15,759 nt of DNA from DASSKF01 sp035690725. GTDB lineage: Bacteria > Actinomycetota > Actinomycetes > Actinomycetales > Dermatophilaceae. This document shows positions 6,316-13,368 of this stretch, piece by piece. The stretch spans positions 1-15,759 of the forward strand of contig DASSKF010000170.1 of the NCBI GenBank assembly GCA_035690725.1. Reading direction: 5' to 3'. Under the pieces are notes generated by a model. It had not been told where the DNA came from. It ran no database searches and worked only from the letters and a program-made list of their open reading frames with translations. The position numbers were made by a program, and so were the translations under genes. How positions within the stretch are numbered: the first letter of the stretch is position 1; every line of letters starts with the position of its first letter.

Positions 6316-7530
6316 GTGACGCGTCTGTTCACATCGGAGTCGGTCACCGAGGGACACCCGGACAAGATCTGCGACCAGATCAGCGACGGCATCCTCGACG
6401 CCATGCTCGGTCAGGACCCGCACGCGCGGGTGGCCGTCGAGACCATGGTGACGACCGGCCTGGTGCACGTGGCCGGTGAGGTGAGCACGACCGGCTACGT
6501 GGACATCCCGCGCGTCGTGCGCGACACGATCGTCGAGATCGGCTACGACTCCTCGGCCAAGGGCTTCGACGGGCGCTCGTGCGGCGTCTCGGTCTCCATC
6601 GGGCAGCAGTCCCCGGACATCGCCCAGGGCGTGGACACCGCCTACGAGAGCCGCAGCCAGAGCATCGACCCGATGGACAAGCAGGGCGCCGGCGACCAGG
6701 GGCTGATGTTCGGCTACGCCGGCGACGACACCCCCGAGCTGATGCCGCTGCCGATCTTCCTGGCCCACCGGCTGGCCGAGCGGCTCACCACGGTGCGCAA
6801 GTCGGGTGACCTGGCCTACCTGCGTCCCGACGGCAAGACCCAGGTCACGATCGAGTACGACGGCGACCGGGCCGTGCGGCTCGACACGGTGGTGCTGTCG
6901 ACCCAGCACGCCCGCGACGTGTCCCTCGAGGGCCTGCTCGAGCCGGACGTGGCGACCCACATCATCAGGCCGGTCCTCGGCGAGCTCCTCGACTCCGGTG
7001 TCGACATCGACACCTCGGACTACCGGATGCTGATCAACCCCACCGGTCGGTTCGAGGTCGGCGGCCCGATGGGCGACGCCGGGCTGACCGGGCGCAAGAT
7101 CATCGTCGACACCTACGGCGGGATGGCGCGCCACGGCGGCGGCGCGTTCTCCGGCAAGGACCCCTCGAAGGTGGACCGGTCCGGCGCCTACGCGATGCGC
7201 TGGGTGGCCAAGAACGTCGTCGCCGCCGGCCTCGCCAAGCGCTGTGAGGTCCAGGTCGCCTACGCCATCGGCAAGGCGCAGCCGGTCGGGCTCTACGTCG
7301 AGTGCTTCGGCACCGAGACGGTCAGCCTGGACCAGATCCAGTCGGCGATCCCCAAGGTCTTCGACCTGCGCCCCGCGGCGATCATCGAGGACCTGGACCT
7401 GCTGCGGCCGATCTACCGTCCGACGGCCGCCTACGGCCACTTCGGCCGGACCAGCACCGGCCAGGTGGACAACCCGTTCCCGTGGGAGCGGCTCGACCGC
7501 GTCGACCAGCTCAAGACGGCCGTCGGCTGA
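6316..7530 (+). CDS. metK: S-adenosylmethionine synthetase
   Basis: MetK condenses methionine and ATP into S-adenosylmethionine, the cell's main methyl donor, and works as a tetramer. The 404-residue length is typical. SESVTEGHPDKICDQISD (7-24) carries His14 and Asp16 of the ATP and Mg site. GAGDQGLMFGYA (124-135) and GGGAFSGKDPSKVDRSGAY (274-292) are the two family signatures. GTG 6316 is supported by GAGGAG (6304-6309) six bases upstream and by the standard RLFTSESVTEGHPDK N-terminus. It may be driven by its own -10 box at the end of coaBC, and is followed by a hairpin-rich gap before priA. Confidence 0.97.
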   Translation: MTRLFTSESVTEGHPDKICDQISDGILDAMLGQDPHARVAVETMVTTGLVHVAGEVSTTGYVDIPRVVRDTIVEIGYDSSAKGFDGRSCGVSVSIGQQSPDIAQGVDTAYESRSQSIDPMDKQGAGDQGLMFGYAGDDTPELMPLPIFLAHRLAERLTTVRKSGDLAYLRPDGKTQVTIEYDGDRAVRLDTVVLSTQHARDVSLEGLLEPDVATHIIRPVLGELLDSGVDIDTSDYRMLINPTGRFEVGGPMGDAGLTGRKIIVDTYGGMARHGGGAFSGKDPSKVDRSGAYAMRWVAKNVVAAGLAKRCEVQVAYAIGKAQPVGLYVECFGTETVSLDQIQSAIPKVFDLRPAAIIEDLDLLRPIYRPTAAYGHFGRTSTGQVDNPFPWERLDRVDQLKTAVG

Positions 7531-7550
7531 GCCGCGTCCGGGGCGGCCGA

Positions 7551-7579
7551 GGCCACCGGTGCTGCACCCCGGGGTGGCC
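7551..7579 (+). terminator. Hairpin-forming sequence after metK, possible terminator
   Basis: GGCCACC (7551-7557) pairs with GGTGGCC (7573-7579). Between them GGTG and CACC (7558-7561 and 7565-7568) form a smaller stem around a CTG loop. The alternative palindrome CACCCCGGGGTG (7565-7576) competes with this fold. No U-run follows, as is common for actinobacterial termination sites, so the assignment as terminator is tentative. Confidence 0.35.
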
Positions 7580-7618
7580 GAGCGGTGGGCGACCCCGCAG
7601 GCTGTCGGTCGGCCGCGA

Positions 7619-7624
7619 TAGGTC
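7619..7624 (+). promoter_or_regulatory. -10-like TAGGTC just before priA
   Basis: TAGGTC matches TANNNT except in its last base and lies six bases before the ATG at 7631. That spacing would produce a leaderless or nearly leaderless priA transcript. No clear -35 box is visible. The absence of a strong Shine-Dalgarno sequence at this start agrees with the idea. Confidence 0.35.
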
Positions 7625-7630
7625 TTGGGC

Positions 7631-9805
7631 ATGAGTTCGGAGGGGAACCCGGCCAGCGGTGAGCAGCTGGCGCTGCTGCGGACCGCCGCGCGGTCCGGCA
7701 CCCGGCGCTCCGGCCGCGTCCCGGCCCCCGACGTCGCCGCGGCGGACCCGGTCGCCGTCGTGGTCGTCGACATCGGCCTGCCGCACCTCGACCGGCCGTT
7801 CGAGTACCTCGTGCCCGCCGAGCTGGCCGACACGTGCGTCCCCGGTGTCCGGGTCAAGGTCCGCTTCTCCGGGCAGGACGTCGACGGGTTCGTCGTCGAG
7901 CGCCGCGCCGAGGCCGAGCACGCGGGCCGGCTCGCCCCGGTGCGCAGGGTGGTCAGCCCCGAGCCGGTGCTCACCCCCGCGCTGCTGCGCCTGTGCCGTG
8001 CCGTCGCCCGGCGGTACGCCGGCACGCTCAGCGACGTGCTGCGCCTGGCCGTGCCGCCGCGGCACGCCACCGCCGAGCGCAACCTCCCGCAGGAGCCGGC
8101 CGGGGACGGAGCCGCCGCAGCCACCTCCCGGCGCACCTCCTCGGAGGCGGGTCCGAGTGCGCAGGGGCCGGCGCCCCCGGGACCGTGGGAGGGCCACCCG
8201 GCTGGACCGGCCTTCCTGCGCCGGGTGGCGGCGGGGGAGGCGCCGGCCGCCGCATGGCTCGCCGCGCCCACCGGCGAGGTCGAGCTGGACTGGCCGGCAG
8301 CCCTCGCTGCCCTGGCCGCGGCCACCCTGGAGGCCGGCCGCGGCGTCGTCATCGTGGTCCCGGACCACCGCGACGTCGTGCGGGTCGACGCCGCCCTGGC
8401 CGCCCGCCTCGGCAAGGGCCGGCACGTGCGGCTCACCGCCGACCAGGGCCCGCAGGCCCGCTACACCGCCTGGCTGAAGGCACTGCGCGGGCACGTACGG
8501 TGCGTGGTCGGGACCCGCGCGGCGGCGTTCGTCCCGGTGCGGGACCCCGGCCTGGTCGTGTGGTGGGACGACGGTGACGACCTGCACGTCGAGCCGCGGG
8601 CGCCCTACCCGCACGTCCGCGAGGTGCTCTCGCTGCGCGCCGCGCAGGAGGGCGCCGCACTGCTCGTGGGCGGCTTCGCGCGCTCGGTACCGGTCCAGCA
8701 GTGGCTCGACGCCGGCCGCCTGCACCCGATCGAGCTGCCCGGCGCCGCCCGGCGACGGGCGGCGCCGCGGGTCACGATCGCCGGCGAGGGCCGCGAGCAG
8801 GAGCGCGACCCCGCGGCGGCCAGCGCGCACCTGCCCTCGGTCGCGTGGCGCACCGCCAAGCGGGCGCTGGAGCAGGGCCCGGTGCTGGTGCAGGTCCCCC
8901 GGCGCGGCTACCTCCCGGCCCTGTCCTGCCAGGCCTGCCGGGAGCGGGCCCGCTGCCCGGAGTGCCACGGGCCCCTCGCGCTGCCCGGCCCCGGGGCGCC
9001 CCCACAGTGCCGGTGGTGTGGGCGGCAGGTCCGGCGGTTCGTCTGCGCGGAGTGCGAGGGCCAGACGCTGCGCTCCACGACGGTCGGGGCCCGGCGGACC
9101 GCCGAGGAGCTCGGCCGCGCCTTCCCCTGCGTCCCCGTCCACACCTCGGGTGGCGGCCAGGTGCTCGACGCGGTCGGGCGCGAGCCGGCGCTGGTGATCG
9201 CCACCCCGGGAGCGGAGCCGGTGGTCGACGGCGGCTACGCCGCGGCGCTGCTGCTCGACGCGTGGGCGCTGCTGGACCGCCCGGCACTCGACGCGGGGGA
9301 GGAGGCGGTGCGCCGCTGGCTCAACGCCGGTGCCCTGGTGCGGCCGGCTCCGGACGGCGGCCGGGTCGTGCTGTGTGGGGTGCCCCAGCACACCACGCTG
9401 CCGGCGGTGGAGACCCTGGTGCGGTGGGACCCCGGCTGGTTCGCCGGCCGCGAGCTCGCCGAGCGGGGCGAGCTCGGCCTGCCCCCGACGGTGTGGATGG
9501 CCCAGGTGACCGGTTCCCGGACCGCGGTCCGCGACGCGCTCGCGGACGCGGCGCTGCCCGAGGGCGTCGAGCGGCTCGGGCCGATGCCCGCTCCCGCCGC
9601 GTCCCGCGGGACCCGGCGCCGGCAGCGCGGGCGGCCCGACGACGAGCCCCGCACGGAGGAGGACCAGCAGGTGCTGCTGCGGGCGCCGCTGCCGGTCGGG
9701 GACGAGGTGGCCGAGGCGCTCGCGGCCCTGCGGGCGGTGCGCAGCGCCCGCCGCGCCACCGAGCCGGTCACCGTGCGCGTCGACCCGCAGCACGCGCTGG
9801 GGTGA
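7631..9805 (+). CDS. priA: Primosomal protein N' (PriA), actinobacterial helicase-degenerate form
   Basis: PriA recognises abandoned replication forks and starts reassembly of the replication machinery. Numbering is from ATG 7631 (724 residues). The N-terminal DNA-binding region (about 45-150) contains DIGLPHLDRPFEYLVP and GVRVKVRFSG. The helicase core is recognisable only as a scaffold. Where PriA has the GxTGSGKTE Walker A loop, this reads AAPTGEVELD (about 211-220). The DEEH box is WWDDGDD (311-317), and the GSATPS motif is GGFARS (347-352). Eight zinc-binding cysteines remain at 433, 436, 442, 445, 460, 463, 472 and 475. Actinobacterial PriA proteins are known to lack detectable helicase motifs, so this is probably a fork-binding scaffold and not an ATP-driven helicase. 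TTG 7625 would add two residues. Residues about 155-190 form a low-complexity insert. Confidence 0.92.
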   Translation: MSSEGNPASGEQLALLRTAARSGTRRSGRVPAPDVAAADPVAVVVVDIGLPHLDRPFEYLVPAELADTCVPGVRVKVRFSGQDVDGFVVERRAEAEHAGRLAPVRRVVSPEPVLTPALLRLCRAVARRYAGTLSDVLRLAVPPRHATAERNLPQEPAGDGAAAATSRRTSSEAGPSAQGPAPPGPWEGHPAGPAFLRRVAAGEAPAAAWLAAPTGEVELDWPAALAALAAATLEAGRGVVIVVPDHRDVVRVDAALAARLGKGRHVRLTADQGPQARYTAWLKALRGHVRCVVGTRAAAFVPVRDPGLVVWWDDGDDLHVEPRAPYPHVREVLSLRAAQEGAALLVGGFARSVPVQQWLDAGRLHPIELPGAARRRAAPRVTIAGEGREQERDPAAASAHLPSVAWRTAKRALEQGPVLVQVPRRGYLPALSCQACRERARCPECHGPLALPGPGAPPQCRWCGRQVRRFVCAECEGQTLRSTTVGARRTAEELGRAFPCVPVHTSGGGQVLDAVGREPALVIATPGAEPVVDGGYAAALLLDAWALLDRPALDAGEEAVRRWLNAGALVRPAPDGGRVVLCGVPQHTTLPAVETLVRWDPGWFAGRELAERGELGLPPTVWMAQVTGSRTAVRDALADAALPEGVERLGPMPAPAASRGTRRRQRGRPDDEPRTEEDQQVLLRAPLPVGDEVAEALAALRAVRSARRATEPVTVRVDPQHALG

Positions 9806-9889
9806 CCTCCCTCACCGGACGGTCGGGACCGGCGCACGGGCACGGCGGCTGCTGCGGCGAGTGACCTGCTCGGCGGGACGCTGCTCTGT

Positions 9890-9895
9890 TACCGT
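9890..9895 (+). promoter_or_regulatory. -10-like TACCGT upstream of the DDAH-like gene
   Basis: TACCGT fits TANNNT, with a predicted start near 9902. This would give a leader of about 120 bases before the TTG start at 10026. No good -35 box is seen. The 220-base gap 9806-10025 holds this box, two small hairpins and a perfect ribosome-binding site; I find no coding signal in it. Confidence 0.3.
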
Positions 9896-9928
9896 GCTGC
9901 TGTCGACCCGAGGTTCCACGGCCTGCCC

Positions 9929-9940
9929 GCCCGAAAGGGC
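9929..9940 (+). other. Small GNRA hairpin in the leader of the DDAH-like gene
   Basis: GCCC (9929-9932) and GGGC (9937-9940) close a GAAA tetraloop, a stable RNA hairpin type. It lies about 30 bases into the predicted leader. A direct repeat of CGGCCTGCCC occurs beside it (about 9919-9928) and again near 9982-9991. I do not recognise a known riboswitch. Confidence 0.35.
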
Positions 9941-9967
9941 CCGGCGCCGCCCGGGAGGCACCCACAC

Positions 9968-9981
9968 AACGGTTCACCGTT
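9968..9981 (+). other. Inverted repeat AACGGT-TC-ACCGTT upstream of the DDAH-like gene
   Basis: Two perfect six-base arms flank a two-base centre. As DNA this is a candidate operator for a dimeric regulator. As RNA it could form AACGG closed on a TTCA loop. It sits 45 bases before the start codon, inside the predicted leader. No other copy was noticed in the window. Confidence 0.4.
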
Positions 9982-10025
9982 CGGCCTGCCCTGCCCTGTC
10001 ACGGCCCGACGTCAAGGAGGTCTGA

Positions 10026-10916
10026 TTGAGCGTCATCGACCCGGCTGCGCCCACGCCCGCCGCCGCCCCTGAGCCCGCCGCCCCGCGCAGCCCGCGCGCC
10101 CGCCGCTACCTCATGTGCCCTCCTCGCCACTTCGAGGTGGGCTACGCGATCAACCCGTGGATGGACCCGGGACTGCCCGTGGACGTCGAGGCGGCGAACG
10201 CCCAGTGGGAGTCGCTGCGCCAGGCCTACCTGGACCTCGGCCACGAGGTCGAGGTCATCGAGCCCGAGCCGGGGCTGCCCGACATGGTCTTCGCGGCCAA
10301 CGGCGCCCTCGTGATCGGCGACCGTGCCCTGGGCGCGTCCTTCGCGCACGCCGAGCGACGCCCGGAGGCCGCGGCCTACCGGCACAAGCTCGAGCAGACC
10401 TCGGGTGTCACGACCTTCGTCACCCCGGACCACGTCAACGAGGGTGAGGGCGACTTCCTCGTCGTCGGTGACACCGTGCTCGCCGGCACCGGGTTCCGCA
10501 CCCGCCCCCCGGCCCACCGCCAGGTGGAGGAGGTCTTCGGCCGGCCGGTCGTCTCGCTCACCCTGGTCGACCCCCGCTACTACCACCTCGACACCGCCGT
10601 GGCGGTGCTCGACGACCACAACATCGCCTACTTCCCGGAGGCCTTCGACGCCGAGGGGCAGGACCTGCTCGCGTCGCTGTTCCCGGAGGCGGTCATCGCG
10701 ACCGAGGCGGATGCGGCGGTGCTCGGGCTCAACGCCGTGTCGGACAACTACCACGTCCTGCTGCCGACCGCGGCGCACGACCTGGCCGGGCAGCTGCGCG
10801 AGCGCGGCTACCAGCCGGTGCCGATCGAGCTGTCCGAGCTGCTCAAGGCCGGCGGCAGCGTGAAGTGCTGCACGATGGAGCTGCACCAGCACCGCTCCCG
10901 CCCCGTCGCCGGTTGA
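10026..10916 (+). CDS. DDAH / arginine dihydrolase-like guanidino-group hydrolase
   Basis: This is a member of the guanidine-modifying (amidinotransferase fold) family, 296 residues. YLMCPPRHFEVGYAINPWMD (28-47) is the N-terminal signature. PDMVFAANGALV (85-96) follows, then NEGEGDF (138-144) with the acidic pair, YYHLDTAVAVLDDHN (185-199) with catalytic His187, and GGSVKCCTMELH (276-287) with catalytic Cys281. Such enzymes hydrolyse methylated arginine to citrulline. The MCPP...INPWM signature also resembles the cyanobacterial arginine dihydrolase that turns arginine into ornithine, so the substrate is open. The start is TTG, preferred because AAGGAGGT (10014-10021) lies four bases upstream and no ATG or GTG fits. 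The first about 25 residues are an Ala-Pro-rich lead with no membrane or signal character. It belongs to no obvious operon here. Confidence 0.85.
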   Translation: MSVIDPAAPTPAAAPEPAAPRSPRARRYLMCPPRHFEVGYAINPWMDPGLPVDVEAANAQWESLRQAYLDLGHEVEVIEPEPGLPDMVFAANGALVIGDRALGASFAHAERRPEAAAYRHKLEQTSGVTTFVTPDHVNEGEGDFLVVGDTVLAGTGFRTRPPAHRQVEEVFGRPVVSLTLVDPRYYHLDTAVAVLDDHNIAYFPEAFDAEGQDLLASLFPEAVIATEADAAVLGLNAVSDNYHVLLPTAAHDLAGQLRERGYQPVPIELSELLKAGGSVKCCTMELHQHRSRPVAG

Positions 10917-10963
10917 CCAACGGTCTCCCGCCCGGCTCTCCTTCCGACCGGACACGGCTTCCG

Positions 10964-11017
10964 CGACCGATCTCGGCCGGGACGGCCGGGTGCGCTCTCG
11001 GCCGAGGTGTTCGGTCG
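10964..11017 (+). terminator. Long two-part inverted repeat between the DDAH-like gene and the HAD gene
   Basis: CGACCGA (10964-10970) pairs with TCGGTCG (11011-11017), and CTCGGCCG (10972-10979) pairs with CGGCCGAG (10999-11006). Together they make 15 base pairs interrupted by a one-by-four internal loop around a 19-base loop. It starts 48 bases after the stop codon. A U-run is absent. It may end the upstream transcript or be a structured regulatory element. Confidence 0.4.
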
Positions 11018-11064
11018 AGGATCCGCGGGTCGGGGCGGGTCACCGGCGCGGCGGGGGCCACTCG

Positions 11065-11070
11065 TAGGGT
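11065..11070 (+). promoter_or_regulatory. -10 box TAGGGT for the HAD gene, leaderless spacing
   Basis: TAGGGT matches TANNNT and ends seven bases before ATG 11078, the spacing expected if transcription begins at the start codon. There is no Shine-Dalgarno sequence at this start, which supports a leaderless transcript. A -35 box is not evident. Confidence 0.5.
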
Positions 11071-11077
11071 CGTGACC

Positions 11078-11800
11078 ATGGCCGCCACCCACCGCAACGC
11101 ACGTGCGTCCGACCCTGAGCTGGCCCACTCGCCGGAGCTGGCCGACCCCGACCTCGCGCCCACGCCGGTGGACGCCGTCGTCTTCGACCTCGGCAACGTC
11201 CTGATCCGGTGGGACCCGCTGCCCGCGATCGCCGCGGCGGTGGGCGAGGAGCAGGCGCGCCGGTTCCTCGACCGGGACCGGCAGGGCAGCGACTTCGACT
11301 TCTACGCCTGGAACCACCGGCAGGACGAGGGCCGGCCCTGGGAGGAGGCCGAGGAGGCCGCTGTCCGGGCGCACCCGGGCTGGGAGACGGCCATCCGGGC
11401 ATACCGGCAGAACTTCGGGGCGTCGCTGCTGGGCGCGATCGACGACACGGTCCGGATCCTGCGCGAGCTGCACGAGGCCGAGGTGCCGCTGTTCGCGCTG
11501 ACCAACTGGTCCGAGGGCCTGTTCCCGGTCGCGCTCGACCGCTTCGAGTTCCTCGACCTGTTCGACGACATCGTGGTCTCCGGTGAGGAGGGCGTCGCCA
11601 AGCCGGATCCGCGGATCTGGACGGTGCTCGAGCGGCGCGTCCGGCACGCGGGCGGGCTCGAGGACTGCGTCTTCATCGACGACAGCCCGGCCAACGTGCA
11701 GTCCGCGGCGGAGGCGGGGCTGGACGCGATCCTGTTCACCGACACCGGGCACCTGCGCGAGGACCTGCGCGTGCGCGGGCTGCCCCTCATCGCCACCTAG
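11078..11800 (+). CDS. HAD-superfamily hydrolase, subfamily IA, YihX-like
   Basis: This is a 240-residue haloacid dehalogenase-type hydrolase, probably a phosphatase of small phosphorylated metabolites. The substrate cannot be told from sequence. Motif I is VVFDLGNVLIRWD (34-46) with nucleophile Asp37. The second Asp of the common DxD is Gly39, as in the YihX branch. Motif II is LTNWSEG (141-147, Thr142). Motif III is Lys175 in VAKPDPRIW, and motif IV is VFIDDSPANV (198-207, Asp201 and Asp202). The four-helix cap lies at about 48-115. The first about 30 residues are a charged, disordered-looking lead. ATG 11078 is chosen for the leaderless -10 spacing; no upstream start has a ribosome site. 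It ends in TAG, which overlaps a -10 box facing def. Confidence 0.88.
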   Translation: MAATHRNARASDPELAHSPELADPDLAPTPVDAVVFDLGNVLIRWDPLPAIAAAVGEEQARRFLDRDRQGSDFDFYAWNHRQDEGRPWEEAEEAAVRAHPGWETAIRAYRQNFGASLLGAIDDTVRILRELHEAEVPLFALTNWSEGLFPVALDRFEFLDLFDDIVVSGEEGVAKPDPRIWTVLERRVRHAGGLEDCVFIDDSPANVQSAAEAGLDAILFTDTGHLREDLRVRGLPLIAT

Positions 11801-11803
11801 ACT
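11798..11803 (+). promoter_or_regulatory. -10 box TAGACT for def, overlapping the HAD gene stop codon
   Basis: TAGACT fits TANNNT, is identical to the hexamer before metK, and likewise begins with the stop codon of the gene upstream. A start near 11810 would leave a leader of about 50 bases. No -35 box is evident. Confidence 0.45.
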
Positions 11804-11862
11804 CGGGGGAGCCGGAACCCGCGCGGAACCCCGGCCGCCCGCCCCGTCGACCCGAGGACGCC

Positions 11863-12408
11863 ATGTCGGTCAAGGACATCCGCCTGTTCGGTGACCCGGT
11901 GCTGCGCACGCCGGCCACGCCCGTCACCGTGTTCGACCGGGAGCTGCGCCGGCTGGTGCAGGACCTGACCGACACGATGATGGACGCGCCCGGCGCCGGC
12001 CTCGCCGCCCCGCAGCTCGGCGTCGGGCTGCGGGTGTTCACCTGGTTCGTCGACGGCGAGGTCGGCCACCTGGTCAACCCCGAGCTGCGCCTGTCGGAGG
12101 AGACGCAGGACGGGGAGGAGGGGTGCCTGTCCTTCCCGGGGATCTACGCCGACACCCGCCGCGCGCTGACCGTCGTCGCCCGCGGCATGAACCAGTTCGG
12201 TGAGCCGGTCACCATCGAGGGCTCGGACCTGCTGGCCCGGTGCATCCAGCACGAGACCGACCACCTGGACGGGATCCTGTTCATCGACCGGCTCGACCGG
12301 GAGCAGCGCAAGCTCGCCATGAAGGCGATCCGCGACGCCGAGTGGGCTGGTGCGCCGCGCCCGACGGTGAAGCTCAGCCCGCACCGGACCCACGGTCTGG
12401 GGATGTGA
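11863..12408 (+). CDS. def: Peptide deformylase
   Basis: Def removes the N-formyl group from new proteins, using a metal ion. The 181-residue protein has all three family motifs: GAGLAAPQLG (44-53, with Gln51), EEGCLSFPG (85-93, with metal ligand Cys88) and QHETDHLDG (129-137, with ligands His130 and His134 and catalytic Glu131). The site is therefore complete. The C-terminal extension after the third motif (KAIRDAEW and a basic tail) is common in actinobacterial forms. ATG 11863 has GAGG about five bases upstream. Only three bases separate it from fmt, which adds the formyl group Def removes, so the pair is almost surely one operon. Confidence 0.96.
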   Translation: MSVKDIRLFGDPVLRTPATPVTVFDRELRRLVQDLTDTMMDAPGAGLAAPQLGVGLRVFTWFVDGEVGHLVNPELRLSEETQDGEEGCLSFPGIYADTRRALTVVARGMNQFGEPVTIEGSDLLARCIQHETDHLDGILFIDRLDREQRKLAMKAIRDAEWAGAPRPTVKLSPHRTHGLGM

Positions 12409-12411
12409 GCG

Positions 12412-13368
12412 GTGCGCGTCGTCTTCGCCGGCACACCGGAGGTCGCCCTCCCGAGCCTCGAGGCGCTGCTGGGTTCGCGGCACGAGGTCGTCGCCGTCGT
12501 CACGCGCCCGGACGCCCCGGCGGGACGGGGACGGCACCTCGTCCCCTCACCGGTCACGGAGCGCGCGCGGGAGGCGGGGCTCGAGGTGCTCACCCCGCGG
12601 CGACCGGGTGAGCCCCAGTTCCAGGACCGGCTGCGCGAGCTCGCCCCGGACGCGTGCCCGGTCGTCGCGTACGGCGCCCTCATCCCGCCCGACGCCCTGG
12701 CGATCCCTGTGCACGGCTGGGTGAACCTGCACTTCTCGTTGCTGCCCGCGTGGCGCGGCGCCGCCCCCGTGCAGCGCGCGCTCATGGCCGGCGACGGGGT
12801 GACCGGCGCCACCACCTTCCTCATCGAGGAGGGGCTCGACACCGGACCGGTCCTCGGCGTGATGACGGAGGCGGTCCGGCCGACCGACACCGCCGGCGAC
12901 CTGCTGGAGCGGCTCGCCGACGCCGGTGCGGGACTGCTCGTCGCCAGCCTGGACGGGCTGGAGAGTGGTGAGCTGACGGCGCGGCCGCAGCCGTCCGACG
13001 GGGTGTCCCACGCACCGAAGGTCACCTCCGCCGACGCCGAGATCCGCTGGACGGCGCCGGCGGTGGCCGTCGACCGGCAGGTCCGAGCCTGCACGCCCGC
13101 TCCCGGGGCGTGGACCACGTTCCGCGGCGACCGCCTCAAGGTGTGGCCGGTCACCCCCGCCGGCCGGCCCGGCCACGACGGCCTCGAGGAGGACGTGCCC
13201 TCCACCGCCCCGGGCGAGCTGGTCGTGCTGAGGCGGGACGTTCACGTCGGCACCGTGTCCGGCCTGGTGCGGCTGGGGACCGTCCAACCGCACGGCAAGC
13301 GGGCGATGCCGGCCGAGGACTGGGCCCGCGGCGTGCGGGTCGCTCCGGGGGAGCGGCTCGGTGGCTGA
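12412..13368 (+). CDS. fmt: Methionyl-tRNA formyltransferase
   Basis: Fmt formylates initiator methionyl-tRNA using 10-formyltetrahydrofolate. The 318-residue length is usual. The N-terminal catalytic domain starts MRVVFAGTPEVALPSLEALL (1-20). VVAYGALIPPDAL (84-96) and NLHFSLLPAWRGAAPVQRA (105-123) carry Asn105 and His107. EEGLDTGPV (139-147) carries catalytic Asp143. The C-terminal OB-like tRNA-binding domain (about 205-318) ends in KRAMPAEDWARG. The GTG at 12412 is set by the exact family N-terminus and lies three bases after def. The 3' end overlaps the rsmB start by eight bases, which suggests coupled translation. Confidence 0.96.
   Translation: MRVVFAGTPEVALPSLEALLGSRHEVVAVVTRPDAPAGRGRHLVPSPVTERAREAGLEVLTPRRPGEPQFQDRLRELAPDACPVVAYGALIPPDALAIPVHGWVNLHFSLLPAWRGAAPVQRALMAGDGVTGATTFLIEEGLDTGPVLGVMTEAVRPTDTAGDLLERLADAGAGLLVASLDGLESGELTARPQPSDGVSHAPKVTSADAEIRWTAPAVAVDRQVRACTPAPGAWTTFRGDRLKVWPVTPAGRPGHDGLEEDVPSTAPGELVVLRRDVHVGTVSGLVRLGTVQPHGKRAMPAEDWARGVRVAPGERLGG

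Noticed and set aside
7571..7618. Possible tRNA-Leu or tRNA-Ser gene suggested by GGGGTGGCCGAGCGGT
   Set aside because: Only an A-box-like stretch is present. I find no acceptor pairing, anticodon arm or TTCGA-type T-arm in the expected distance before priA.
6061..9793. Overlapping minus-strand open frames opposite coaBC, metK and priA
   Set aside because: Their translations are compositional shadows without motifs, while metK and priA on the plus strand carry complete family signatures.
9902..10021. Guanidine (ykkC) or glutamine riboswitch in the leader of the DDAH-like gene
   Set aside because: GGTTCC and CCCGGGAGG fragments recall ykkC, and GGTTCACC recalls the glutamine motif. The required central segments of both families are missing and the spacing is wrong.
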